Origin: Mycoplasmopsis felis ATCC 23391
GTDB taxonomy: Bacteria; Bacillota_I; Bacilli_A; Mycoplasmatales; Metamycoplasmataceae
Direction: 5' to 3'
DNA length: 57,661 nucleotides
Assembly: GCF_000701865.1 (NCBI RefSeq)
Contig: NZ_JNKA01000002.1
Coordinates: forward strand, 1-57,661
The notes below the pieces were generated by a model. It was not told the origin of the DNA. It worked only from the letters and a program-made list of their open reading frames with translations, and ran no database searches. Of the stretch, positions 47,528 through 57,661 are shown piece by piece. How positions within the stretch are numbered: the stretch's first letter is position 1; every line of letters starts with the position of its first letter. The position numbers were made by a program, and so were the translations under genes.

Positions 47528-50500
47528 TTAATCTCTCCTTGACATTGATTTTATAAATCCTCTTGCACCTACTGCAATACTAAATATAGCTGCAAGTGTG
47601 GTTAACGCAGCAGCAAAGGCTTGATTTCCTTCAAAGTTTGCTGCTCCTGTAGTTAATTTATAAACTCATGAAATAATAATATCAGTTGAAGCTTCACCAA
47701 ATATAGTAGATTCAGCAAAGTTTGGACCACCACCAGTAAAGATAGAAATTGTTGTAAAGTTATTAAATGCTCCAACAAATTGTCCTATTAGCATTGGTGA
47801 AATAGATAGTAATAATGATGGTAATGTTAAATATCAGAATAATTGTCTTCCTTTTGCCCCATCAACTGAACCTGCTTCATAAATATCTTTTGGTATTGAT
47901 TGCAAGTTTCCTGTTACTAACATAAATATAAATGCATAAGCAATTCAAGTTTGGACAATAATTACTAATACTCTTGCTGAATTTATTTCAGACAATCAAT
48001 TCAATGGTCTTTCTATTAAATTAAGAGATAACATAATGGTATTAATATAACCATCACTTCCTTCTTTAAATGCTGTTTTTAGGAATGTTAAAGTAACAAA
48101 GGCAGGAATTGCCCAAGGTAAAATATAGATTAATCTAAATATTTTCTTAAATCTTATTCTTTGACTATTAGTTAAAACAGCAATAATAATACCAAAACTA
48201 ATAGGTAAGAAAGTTGAAGCAACTGTTCAAATAGCAGTTCAGCCAAGAACTCTACCTAATGATAAAAACATTTTATTTTCACGAAATTCTCATCAATATC
48301 CTCAGTTTTTCAATCCAACTCAATCGACAGTTCTTCCAGGCGCTTCATGTAGATACCCATAATTTGTAAATGAAACTAAAACAGATGTAATAATAGGTGT
48401 AGCTACTATAAATAACATTAACACTCAACCAAGTATTGAAATAACTCAAGGGAAACCACTTGTATTTAGTCATCTTTTTGTGTGAGACCACTTACTTGGT
48501 CTTGAACCATATTCTAAGTATTTTGCAACTTTATAAGCACCTAGTCCTGAAACAATAAAATATATGAAAACAAATACCATTAATAATACTGAGATTACTC
48601 CACCAAATAAGTATAATCTAGCATCTGTTAATATACCTTTATTTATATCATGTAAACTTTTTCCTAAATCACTAAATCCAGGTATTCCACCCATTTGGTC
48701 TCAATAAAACCCGAAAGCAAACGGAATAATTAAAACTCAAGCAAAGATACTAAAAATAGACATAATAATACCTTTAACATATTGCTTAAATAATAAAATT
48801 TCTGATAAACCAGGGAAAATTATTCCTAAAAATAGTGATAATCATCTTAGATTTTTCATTGTTTCGATTGGAATAGATTTTTGTGCTTCTGTTATTTTAC
48901 TTTCATAAAGTTTTTTATTAACCTTTGTTTCTGCAAATTCTCTTCAGAAAATTGTCTTTAAGATTTCCTTATTTGCTAGAGATTTTGATTGTAATTTAAC
49001 TTCATTAATTGATTCTTTTTTCTCTATTTTGTATTCATATAGTTTGTTTTTATAAGCTTGTTTTGAAATAACTTTCTCTTGAAGTTTTGCTTTTAATTCT
49101 TTTATATTTTGGTTATATTTATTTTTAATTTCATTAAATAAAATTGTATTTTTTTCTTTTTCTTTAGTTAACTCGCCACTTTCTTTTAATTTAAATATTT
49201 TTGTTTTAGCTAATATTTTTTCTTCACGATATTTCAATCTTGTTAACCTATAATCAATAAATCTTTCTTTTAATGCTTTAGATTCTTCTAAATTAAACTT
49301 ACCTTCATAGGTATAACTTTGTTTTGATTTACCAATTAAGTATTTTAATTGTGATTTTAATAGTAATGAAAATTCATATTGATTTCTTAAAATATTAGTT
49401 TTTGAATAATAAGTTTCAAAAGATATTTTTACCAGAGGATTATTTGAATTATTTTTATAGTTTAATAATTCGTTTGATATATTAACATTTTTCTGTGTTA
49501 TTTCTTCTAAAGATAAATTATTAAAACCAAAAGTAATTTTTGGTAAATCAGTTACTCTTTTACTTAAAAATCCGTATAAATCTTTATTTAGTTGCAATTT
49601 TGCTCTTTGTTTATTGAAAAGTTTTTGCTCTTTATATTTTGATTTAATGTTTTGAACTTCTTGAACTGATTTTAGTTTGATTTTCTCAAAAAGTTCCTTG
49701 TTTTTTTGTTCTTTAGCTAAAATTAATTGTTTTTGTTCTTCTATTTTAGCTAACGATTCAATCTTCTTATGTTTATTTAAAGAATTTAATTCACTTACCT
49801 TGCTTTTATATTCGTATTCTAACTGTAATATTTTTTGTTTTGATTCTAAAATAATTGCTTGTTTTTCTCTATGATAAAGTTCTTTTTCTTTTAAATAGGT
49901 TTGATTGTATTTTCTTTCAAGTTCATTTTTACGTCTTAATAATGACAATCTTTGTTTTTCAATTCCATCAAAGATTTCTTTAAAGAATTTACTTGATTTA
50001 TTACCTAACTTATCTATTCAAACTTGTTCAATTGGTAATAACTTATCTTTTAATTTACTAATATCAAAATCAAAATCATTAAAAGTTGTTATATATAATT
50101 TTAAAATATTAAAAATTGTATATTTTTTGAATAATTCATTTTCTTCATTCTTAGTTGTTATTTGTAACTTCTTAATATTTTTTACTTTATCTTCTAAATC
50201 ATCTGCAGATTTTGTGAGTGAATAAACAAATTCTTTTGCATAAGTTTGAGTATCTTTTAATGAGTGTTTGATTTTCTTTATTTCAAAATTTAATAATGAA
50301 ACACTAGATTCACTAAAAGCTAGTTTTTTAATTGAATCTTTTAATACAGCAACCTTATTTTTATAAGCTACTTTATGACTATCTAAATTTCTTTTTAAAT
50401 TATCCTGTAATTTTGTTCTAGCTCTTAAGAACAAGTCTTTATCTATATTTTCTTGATTTTTTATTTTAGTTGCTTGTCTTGAAAAAATGTTATAAACTTG

Positions 50501-50590
50501 TTTTTTATAAGCTTTTATATTACCTGAAGCAGCTGGTAATATATTATCGAACGTTTCGCCATATCAATTATAAAGTTTTAATTCTTCCAT
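47528..50590 (-). CDS. MalF-like sugar ABC permease with a large N-terminal coiled-coil domain
   Basis: 1020 residues in one frame, checked line by line through the UGA codons. Residues about 1-580 are soluble and strongly helical, full of Lys, Glu, Gln and Leu heptads (REKQAIILESKQKILQLEYE, KSVQEVQNIKSKYKEQK). From about 585 the permease starts, with WLSLFLGIIFPGLSEILLF, further helices and the EAA loop IPKDIYEAGSVDGAKGRQLF. Bacterial MalF is about 500 residues with no such cytosolic domain. A separate coiled-coil gene is excluded because no stop or start separates the parts. Its role, perhaps cytoskeletal attachment or contacts with cytosolic enzymes, is unknown. Confidence 0.85.
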
Positions 50591-50592
50591 AA

Positions 50593-51099
50593 TTATTTGC
50601 TCCGTCCTTTGTGTATTTTATATCATTCATAATAACTAAATTTTCTCTTTATATAATATTGAATTGCATAAACTATTAATGTTATTGTTATAATTCCAGA
50701 AACCAAGGAAACTAGTGAACCTAAAACTATTTGAAAATTAGTTAAATTATCTGTTCCTTGATAAAAGGGCAATGCAATTAATGTAACAAACACGATGATT
50801 CAAATGCTAAAAAAGAAGTACCCAGCAGTTAATTTATTTCTCAATAAAAGGATATAAATCATAAAAAAGATAATTATAAATGTGTTAGCAAAATATGAAA
50901 CTAATGTCTTAATTGAAATATTTTTTGCTAATTCTGAGATTTCTTCTTTAGACAATTTCTTGATTTCATCTGTTTGTTTAATTCCATATCCAAAAGGAAT
51001 TAAAACTCATATAAGAAGCACTGCTGTAAGCAGTGCTAATAATGTCATCAATATATAAAACTGTGATTTAGTTATATTTGTTTTGTATTTTTGATACAT
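50593..51099 (-). CDS. Hypothetical membrane protein of the sugar transporter operon
   Basis: 168 residues with four hydrophobic helices (FYILMTLLALLTAVLLIWVL, FANTFIIIFFMIYILLL, FFFSIWIIVFVTLIALPF, VSLVSGIITITLIVYAI) and basic ends (HKGRSK). It lies between the binding-protein gene and the MalF-like gene with gaps of a few bases. No family recognised; perhaps an accessory membrane component. Confidence 0.7.
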
Positions 51100-51100
51100 T

Positions 51101-53545
51101 TTATTTTGTTTCTATAATAACGCTTGTTGCAGTTGGGTCTGTAAATGTGCTTGCTCATTCTGAGAATAAACTTGATAAATTATCTTCAATTGCACTTACA
51201 AATTGTTCTTTTGTAGTTACACCTTTTCCTTTAAGTGTTTTATAAAATTCTGCATTTCCAAATGTTCTATCATTTCATCTTCCTCATACATGTGAGAATT
51301 GAGGGTTAGATGAGTCGAAACGTGTTGGTTGTGTAGTTAAAACACCAATACCATTATTTTTTAAATCTTTTGTTGATGTAACAACTTTTAATATTTTGTC
51401 AAAACTTAGCAATTTATCATATTTAGCTAATTCATCAATAACTTGTTGACCTTTATATTCTGAAGATGTATTATCTTTTTTAGGCATATTTTTATTTGCT
51501 AATTCTGATCTAACTAATGATGAAATACGTGCTGCATTTACGTAGTTTCCGAAATACGCTTTTGCTACTTTTTCAATTGTTGCATCATCTACTGTTGTTT
51601 TTGCTGCTTTATTTGAAAAGACTTTAGCTTTAGCAACAACTTTTGATTGTAATTCTTCTAATTTGTTTTCTTTAATTGCGTTTGAAATTTCTTCAATTAA
51701 TGGTAAAACATCTGATTCTTTATTATCTCCGTTTGCACCGAAAATTATTTTTTCCACTTTTCTCATATGGAATGAACCTTTATTTTCTCCATTTTCTGCT
51801 TCTTGAACAATATTATCTTTATATTCTTCTGATAATGCAGCAAATGCTCCGTCCTTAAGAATTTGCGCTCCTACTTGTCATGGTTGGTTACCTTGTCCAC
51901 CAACTAATTGATTACTTCAATCATTTGTAAGACCTAAAAGACTTGCAATTGTGTTTCTTAATGGTAATGTGGAAGTTAATGAAGAATTTAATGTATTGTA
52001 TGATTCATCAGAAATAAATGTTGCTTTTTTATCTCCTGTAATTTGCATTTCTGATGCAGGTATCATATTTTGTTCTGACATTGGACTTGTAGCATCAGTT
52101 GTTTTTTCTCAAGCATTTCAGTTAATTCCTGCTGTACTTATTGCAATTAATGGTTTTAAAAATTCACTTGTTGCTGTTTGTAATTCAGAAATTGATGAAT
52201 AACCTAAATCTTTTGATAATTTATTGAATCTCTCAAATTCTCTTGAATTTTCTTGCTCAATACTTCTATTAATTTCAGTTTGTCTACTATCTGCAAATGG
52301 AACTTTTGAATCTGTTTTAAAGTATTCATAATATGATTTTGGTTGGAATGCTAATTTTAATACTTCAGTAATAGCTTTTTTTCTTCCTTCACTAGCACCA
52401 TTGTTTCTTGAGTTAACCATATAAGCTCAAGAACCTTGTGCTTGTTTATATGGAACTGTTTCATTTACTTTAAGAACATTGAAGAATGATTTAGCTTTTC
52501 CTGCACGTTCTGAGTTTTGAACATCTCATGTTCCAATTAAAGCATATGATAATTTACCTTCTGACATAAATTGCATTAATGAATCATGAACATTACCCAT
52601 ATTACTTACATATAAACCTTGTAAGTCACCTTGCTTGAACCCTTTTCTACCTCATACAGTTTTAGTGAATTCTGTTTCATTCTTAATGTAAGCAGCTTCA
52701 ATAATTGGTCAAACTAAATCCGCAACTGCTTCAAGACCTTTTTTGTAAATTTCGTGATGCTTATCTGTTTTAATAAAACCAGAAGTTGTTTTTGTTCCAT
52801 CATAATATAAAATTTTTGAAGCTAGAATATTTGCAAAATTCTTACCAAATGCTTCTTGCTCTTCTTCAGATAATGAGTTAAAGTATGTTTCCATACCCCC
52901 ATAAAAGACACCATTACCATATCAAAGGTCTTGTATTCTTAATACTGTTTCCCCTGCTTCAACTAATTCTTTTAATGTATCTGTGTTAGTATTGTTAAAA
53001 ATTGTTCTTGTTTCTTCTTCTGATTTATTTGAAGCTAAAATAATTCCTTCTTTATTGTGTCTTAAACCAACAAATTGTTCTACATTTCTTAAACCATCAT
53101 TTGATTTTCCAACAACTTTACCAAATGCTTCCATTTCTTGTCTTTGAACATCTGATAAATTTAAATTTGTTGCTAATTCACTAAATAGTGTAGGTGAAAA
53201 TACACTTAAATCTACTAAAGCATTTTTTTGGACAAAATCAGTTAAACGATCTTGAGGTCCATAAAAAATATCTGGTACTAATGGATCATTTAATCCTTGA
53301 ACACCAAAATCAAGTGCAGATCAAACATCCTTGGTTATTGTTTTAATACGGTAACCTTCTTTGTATGATTCTGTATTTTGGAATTTTTCAATAATTTCTT
53401 TATAGAAATTTTGTTGAACTCCATCTACTGCTACAACAATTTCTTTTGATTCACTAGATTCAGAACTACCACATGAAGCAGCAGCTAAAAATCCTGCAGT
53501 TGATAAAAGTGATGAACTTAATAAAAATAATTTTCTTTTTTTCAT
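51101..53545 (-). CDS. Sugar-binding lipoprotein of the ABC transporter
   Basis: 814 residues. Signal peptide MKKRKLFLLSSSLLSTAGFL and lipobox LAAASC, then KEIVVAVDGVQQNFYKEIIEKF as in periplasmic-binding proteins. The segments VPDIFYGPQDRLTDFV, ALIGTWDVQNSE and GSWAYMVNSRNNG are typical of MalE-like clefts. The mature protein is about twice the usual 400 residues; the extra ~350 residues at the C-terminus (from about residue 460) are helical and unassigned. It should capture maltodextrins at the surface. Located between a small membrane protein and the next transporter gene. Confidence 0.8.
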
Positions 53546-53578
53546 TTTTCCTCTTTAATTAATTAAATAATGGATTAT

Positions 53579-54028
53579 CTATTCAAAAGCTAATTCATTT
53601 TTTTGATATGCAACTATGTTAAAAAGTATACTTAGTGGACTTAAAAGTAATATCCCAGTTATTCCACCAATAATTCCGATTCATTTATTAAACTCAGTTT
53701 TAGATAAAATGTACATAATATGCATAAACATAAAAACTTGAACCAATCAAGATAAAATAAAAATCGATAATAATACTCTGAATTCAAATTTCTTTAATAC
53801 TAATAAAATATTTACTGCATTTGAATTGTCATTTTTTTCATTTACTATTTTCAAATACATATACAAAAATACTATTTGAATAATTAAAATCAAAATATTA
53901 GAAAATATATTAAATAAATATTCTAAAATTTTTGGTTTGTATTTTCTTTCTAATGGTAATTTTCCTAAAAAAAACCATCGTAATCGATCTTTAAACGATA
54001 TTTTTTTGAATTTTAGCTGCCTTTCCAT
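53579..54028 (-). CDS. Hypothetical membrane protein, first gene of the transporter operon
   Basis: 149 residues, basic N-terminus (MERQLKFKKISFKDRLRWFF) followed by four hydrophobic segments. It starts the operon that continues with the binding lipoprotein 33 bases downstream. TTAGGATT before the ATG is a weak ribosome binding site. A -10 (TATAAT) and a palindromic operator lie upstream. Function unknown. Confidence 0.7.
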
Positions 54029-54077
54029 AATCCTAATTTAATTTTAATATTTTTTATTATTTTATTTATATATATTA

Positions 54078-54083
54078 ATTATA
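54078..54083 (-). promoter_or_regulatory. -10 box of the sugar transporter operon
   Basis: TATAAT on the minus strand, 50 bp upstream of the first gene start (54028). The candidate -35 region at about 54101-54106 lies directly next to the operator palindrome. Confidence 0.5.
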
Positions 54084-54106
54084 AAAAGATGTTTTTTTAT
54101 TTATAA

Positions 54107-54120
54107 CTTGACATATCAAG
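54107..54120. promoter_or_regulatory. Palindromic operator upstream of the transporter operon
   Basis: CTTGACATATCAAG is palindromic except at the central positions, with 5-bp CTTGA/TCAAG arms. Its core TTGACATATCAA matches the palindrome upstream of the pullulanase operon at 11 of 12 positions. It lies just upstream of the -35 region and a few bases beyond the alpha-amylase stop. Candidate binding site for the GntR/UTRA regulator. Confidence 0.6.
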
Positions 54121-54126
54121 ATGTAT

Positions 54127-56004
54127 TTATTTAATTAATTTGTAAACACCTAATTGAATATCGTTTGAACCAATTATTTCTTTTCCCTTAATTTCATAAC
54201 CATATGAAATAAGTTGATTTATTTCTTTATAATCTTCTTTGAATTTAATGTTTGTTTGTTTTAATGAATCATTATATATAACTAATATTAATGTATTTTC
54301 ATCTTCTTTTCTTACTGTTATATTATTTTCTGTTATATTAGATTGAGAAAAATCAATAATATCATTTGGGTTAACAATATATTTAATATCTTGTTCTCTA
54401 AGTGATTTATATTCTTTTCTTAAATTAATTAATTTAGAAATTATTTGATATGATCCATTTTCATTTGCTATTAAATCTTCTACATAACCTTCACCTTTTG
54501 AAGTTAAAGTTTGGATTAAATCATTTGGTGATTTCGCTTCCTTAAAATAAACTCTCTTATTTTTATCTTTTCAATAAAATGCTTCTCTGACATTTATATC
54601 ACCTTTGCTTTTATTTCCACCTTGCATTAATATTTCATTTCCATTGTATAAAATAGGCATTCCTCCTCTTGATAATAATGAAAATAAAGCAGATAAATAA
54701 CCGGCACGCTCTTGTAAAGTCAGTTTATGTAATTCTAAGTCAAGTGATGTTGTTGTTTTGTGGGTTTTATAATTTGCTATTCATCTATCTATATCATGAT
54801 TATCTAAAAAAGGAAGTCACTGTCTTTTGATCCCATTTATAGAACTAAAAGAATTAATTAAGTTTACTTCATTATCATAATTAATAAACGGTTGAAGTGA
54901 GTATTTATAATTTTCTCCGTCTATAACTGTACCAAGAGCAGGTTCAAAATCTCTAGTAAATCAATATTTATTAGAATTACCTACACTTTGTCATCATTCA
55001 CCAAACATAAATGCAGTATCAGATGAAACACTGTGTCCTTTATTTTTTAAATTATTTAATTCTTCTTCAACTACTTTTCTTCAGGAATTAAATAAACTTG
55101 TTGTTTTTCTATTATTTAAATCTGTTGGCTTATTTTTATTTTCAGAACCGAAATAATGGTAAAAAGCATCATATCTAAAACCATCTACACCTTTTTTAGT
55201 TCAAAAGCGATGGATATTTTCTATTTCTTTTTGTACTTGTTTATTAGTTAAATTTAAATCAGGCATACCTGACCAAAACTGTGCAACATATTTTGCTTTC
55301 GTATCATTCTGATGATATTTATCAATATTAATATTTTTGAATAATTTTCTAATATTTGTATCTACTCCTTGTCCTTTAGATTCATCATTTTCATAAAAAT
55401 AATAATAATCTCTGTATTTTGTATCACCTTGCAGTGCTTTTAAAAATCAAGGATGTTCATATGAAGTATGGTTTAATACCATATCTATAACTACTTTAAT
55501 TCCTTTTGAGTGTGCTTCTTTAATAAAATCATCAAATGCTTCCATACCACCTAATTCTGGTGCTATATTTGTATAATCTATAACATCATAACCATGATAA
55601 CTTGATGCAGGATGAATAGGAGAAAGATATAATGTATCTATTCCTAAATTTACAAAGTAATCTAAATTATTTTTTAAACCAATAAAATCACCTATTCCAT
55701 CACCATTACCATCAGCAAACGAATAAACTGTTAGCTGATACATAACATTAGAAGGTCTAAATTTTTGATTGAATTCTGCTTTAAATTCTGCTTTGGCAAC
55801 TTCATCATCATAAGTTAAATTTTCTAAACTATTGATTCTATTTATATTATTAAATGATTCATCTCCCCAATCCTTCAGTGTTTTAATTTCTGATAATTCT
55901 TCATAATTACTTTTTATGTTTTTATTACAAGAACTAATAATTATTCCTGATAAAGCAATAGGAATCATATTTATTAATTTAGTAAAATGTTTTTTAATTT
56001 TCAT
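54127..56004 (-). CDS. Alpha-amylase family (GH13) lipoprotein
   Basis: 625 residues. Signal peptide with lipobox IISSC, so it is anchored on the cell surface. GH13 motifs are complete: VIDMVLNHTSYEHPWF, nucleophile Asp in VDGFRYDAFYHYF, acid Glu in AFMFGEWWQS, and WLPFLDNHDIDRW. It should hydrolyse extracellular starch, glycogen or maltodextrin to oligosaccharides for the downstream transporter. TATAAT six bases before the ATG suggests a leaderless mRNA. It is transcribed separately from the transporter operon. Confidence 0.9.
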
Positions 56005-56010
56005 ACTTAA

Positions 56011-56016
56011 ATTATA
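56011..56016 (-). promoter_or_regulatory. -10 box six bases upstream of the alpha-amylase start
   Basis: TATAAT then TTAAGT then ATG on the minus strand, the same geometry as the HAD gene promoter at 34051. A purine-rich AAAAGGTAA lies upstream of the -10 and so would not be in the mRNA. Confidence 0.55.
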
Positions 56017-56042
56017 TATTTACCTTTTTATAAAAATAAAAA

Positions 56043-56071
56043 ATATCAAATAAAAGAACTTTATTTGATAT
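56043..56071 (-). terminator. Terminator-like hairpin upstream of the alpha-amylase promoter
   Basis: A perfect 12-bp stem ATATCAAATAAA / TTTATTTGATAT with loop AGAAC and a T-rich minus-strand tail. It is the second hairpin in the 190-bp gap upstream of the amylase; the ~100 bp between the two hairpins hold no ORF I can support. Confidence 0.6.
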
Positions 56072-56170
56072 AACAAGAAATTAAATCATAATAAATTGTA
56101 TATATAAGTATATCGATATGAAAAAATAAGAATTAGATTTTAAAAAAAAGAAAGTTAAATCAAACAAATA

Positions 56171-56210
56171 ATAAAAAAACTAAGTAATTTAAATTATTTA
56201 GTTTTTTTAT
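56171..56210 (-). terminator. Terminator overlapping the kinase stop codon
   Basis: A near-perfect 20-bp stem with an AAAAAAACTAA core and one G-T pair and almost no loop; the stop at 56194-56196 lies in the right arm. Confidence 0.65.
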
Positions 56211-57605
56211 TATTTGGATTTAATTGATTAGATCTATTATCCTTATTTTGCTTGTAAGCAATATTATTTGAATTTTTGACATTTGATCTTTGATCATTAG
56301 GTCTATTATTCATAGTCCCTCCTTTCTTTTTATTTAAAAATATTTGATTTTTAATGAGTTTTTTTATTTTTAGAATTGATTCTTTATAATCTTCATCAGT
56401 AAAAATCTCTCATTTTTTCGAATATTTCTTTAACAAATAATTTAGTTCATTAGAAATATTATTATTATTCAAATATTTATTATTGATGTTTTTAAAAAAT
56501 AAATCATTCTTTCCATCATTGATTTCTGCTGTTCTTCTTCTTTTTTGAAAGTCATCTGCAGATGTTTCAGAAGCACTTTTTCTATTTAACTTTATTAGCT
56601 CATAATTTTTAAGAACAACAAAAGTATAATCTACTTTAGGTTGAACTGAAAGCATTATTTTATAATAAGGTTTGTATAAGTATTTTCAAAACAGAATTTG
56701 TTTTTTATTAAAGTATTTCATCTCAATCAAAGTATCTGGAAACAAGAAATCATCTATCATATGTCTATCTATTAGTGAATAAGAATAATCAGACATTTCA
56801 TTGATTTGTTTTAGTCTATCTTTAAAAAACAAAATTTGTGTTTGATAACCATTAGTTTTGAAATCTTCCATATATTTGAAAAAAACTTTTTCATCTGTTA
56901 ATCTTTCATCAATAATCTTAATATTATTGGTTTTTAAAAACTCACTTAATTCTCTGATTATAGTTGATTTACCAGATGCACCCATACCAATAAAGGCAAA
57001 TCTGATTTGTGATTCATTTTTTTCTAACCAAAATAAGTAAATAGAAAAAGTCATATATATTGCATTGATTAAGATTAATGTAATATCTAAAAAACCTATA
57101 CCTGAAAAGAATAAGATGCTTGCGATGTTTTTAAAACACCAAATAATTCAACTTGACTTAAAACCAATAGTCATTAAAATTAAAGCTATAACAGAAACAC
57201 TATTTGATGTTGATAATAAAATGGAACCTCATATAAAATTATTAAAGTTATAACCAAAATATTTATAATCTTTATAAATTAAATATTTAACTACTTTATT
57301 TATAAGAGGGTTTGTAAAATAAATATAAGAGGGTTTGTAAAATAAAAAACTAAAAATACGCAAAGTCCTAAAATAAAGATAATTAATAATATTTCTCATG
57401 AAATAATATATTTAGGTATATTTTTTGTTTTTCCTCTTTTAACTTTTCAAAATGTAATAATCATTATTAAAATATATATAAAGTTTAAAGTAGCATCAAT
57501 CAATAAAGTATTGTAAACTAAATAAATAATTAAGAATATTGCATTTAATGTTGCAATTAAAAATCCTATCCTGCGTTTCCCAGAATCTCTAAAAATAGTT
57601 AGTTT
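56194..57605 (-). pseudogene. PnuC-type transporter fused to a deoxynucleoside-kinase-like domain, disrupted by a 23-bp tandem duplication
   Basis: Reading from 57605, the frame gives a PnuC-like membrane part (FLIATLNAIFLIIYLVYN, FIYILIMIITFWKVKRGK, ILLIIFILGLCVFLVFYF). It stops at 57300-57302 inside a 23-bp tandem duplication. With one copy removed it continues with the PnuC C-terminus (TSNSVSVIALILMTIGFKSS, then WIIWCF) straight into a P-loop kinase: GMGASGKSTIIREL, LIDRHMIDDFLFPD, LNRKSASETSADDFQKR, then a ~50-residue Asn-rich tail. As it stands, only the kinase part from ATG 57054 (286 residues) is openly readable. No ATG occurs in the first fragment after the upstream in-frame stop (57606-57608), so the N-terminus of PnuC is also missing. 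Suggested ancestral role: uptake and phosphorylation of a (deoxy)nucleoside. Confidence 0.75.
57301..57346. repeat. Exact 23-bp tandem duplication
   Basis: Two identical 23-nt units, 57301-57323 and 57324-57346, are head-to-tail. Twenty-three is not a multiple of three, so the second copy shifts the frame of the PnuC-kinase gene and creates a TAA. The unit includes codons for the FTNPLI segment. Confidence 0.95.
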
Positions 57606-57614
57606 TTAGAGATT
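57584..57614. terminator. Terminator-like hairpin at the broken 5' end of the PnuC fragment
   Basis: A 12-bp stem AATCTCTAAAAA / TTTTTAGAGATT with a 7-nt loop and a T-rich tail on +. It lies across the point where the N-terminus of the PnuC protein should be and contains its in-frame stop. No + strand gene runs into it from the left. Confidence 0.6.
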
Positions 57615-57661
57615 TTTATATAACTATGTTATATAAACTTTTTAGTTTTTATACTTGTTAT

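Noticed and set aside
48944..50590. Independent coiled-coil protein upstream of malF
   Set aside because: I traced the frame across all gaps and found only UGA Trp codons, no TAA or TAG, into the permease.
56194..56313. Separate 39-residue Asn-rich gene with a perfect AGGAGG before ATG 56313
   Set aside because: It is in frame with the kinase ORF with no stop between them, so it reads best as the kinase tail; an internal start remains possible.

Overview
The window is chromosomal DNA from a mollicute. It is very AT-rich and almost every gene needs UGA read as tryptophan: read with the standard code, rplE, rplB, rplD, the RNase J-like gene, the sugar permeases and the lipoproteins all break at UGA. 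Lipoproteins with classical lipoboxes, a MIB-MIP immunoglobulin-cleavage pair beside an F1-like (X0) ATPase cluster, and r-proteins with basic tails point to a Mycoplasma/Mycoplasmopsis (Hominis-group-like) species. I cannot name the species. I see no rRNA, tRNA, CRISPR array or intact insertion sequence.

Layout. 53-3032 (-): a subtilisin-like protease overlapping a lipoprotein gene. 3033-4156: an accessory patch with three hairpins, one small unknown gene on + and a nine-codon ORF stub. 4157-13674 (-): an uninterrupted S10/spc ribosomal operon, rpsJ to rplO, ending in a long terminator where secY would be expected. 13741-16858 (-): thioredoxin-like protein, a membrane protein and an RNase J homologue that has lost its metal ligands. 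16921-19947 (-): fruA-fruK for fructose uptake and phosphorylation. 20012-33883 (-): MIB, MIP and seven F1-like ATPase genes in one unit, preceded by an (AT)13 tract. 34063-34896 (+): a Cof-type HAD phosphatase. 34933-36921 (-): a transglutaminase-like lipoprotein. 36971-56004 (-): an alpha-glucan utilisation region. 56194-57605 (-): a PnuC-type transporter fused to a deoxynucleoside-kinase-like domain, broken by a 23-bp tandem duplication.

How the genes may work together. A surface alpha-amylase lipoprotein would cut starch or glycogen outside the cell. A large binding lipoprotein and an ABC transporter (MalF-like, MalG-like, MsmK) would import maltodextrins. Pullulanase, an oligo-1,6-glucosidase-like GH13 enzyme, a GH65 phosphorylase and beta-phosphoglucomutase would convert them to glucose and glucose-6-phosphate. 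A GntR/UTRA regulator sits between the two operons, and a shared TTGAYATATCAA palindrome lies upstream of both. MIB captures antibody and MIP cuts it; the neighbouring ATPase is thought to assist this cycle.

The observations I rate highest are the PnuC-kinase disruption, the MalF-like permease with a ~580-residue N-terminal coiled coil, the RNase J pseudoenzyme, the shared operator palindrome, the (AT)13 tract before the MIB operon, and four -10 boxes placed so close to the start codon that the mRNAs look leaderless.
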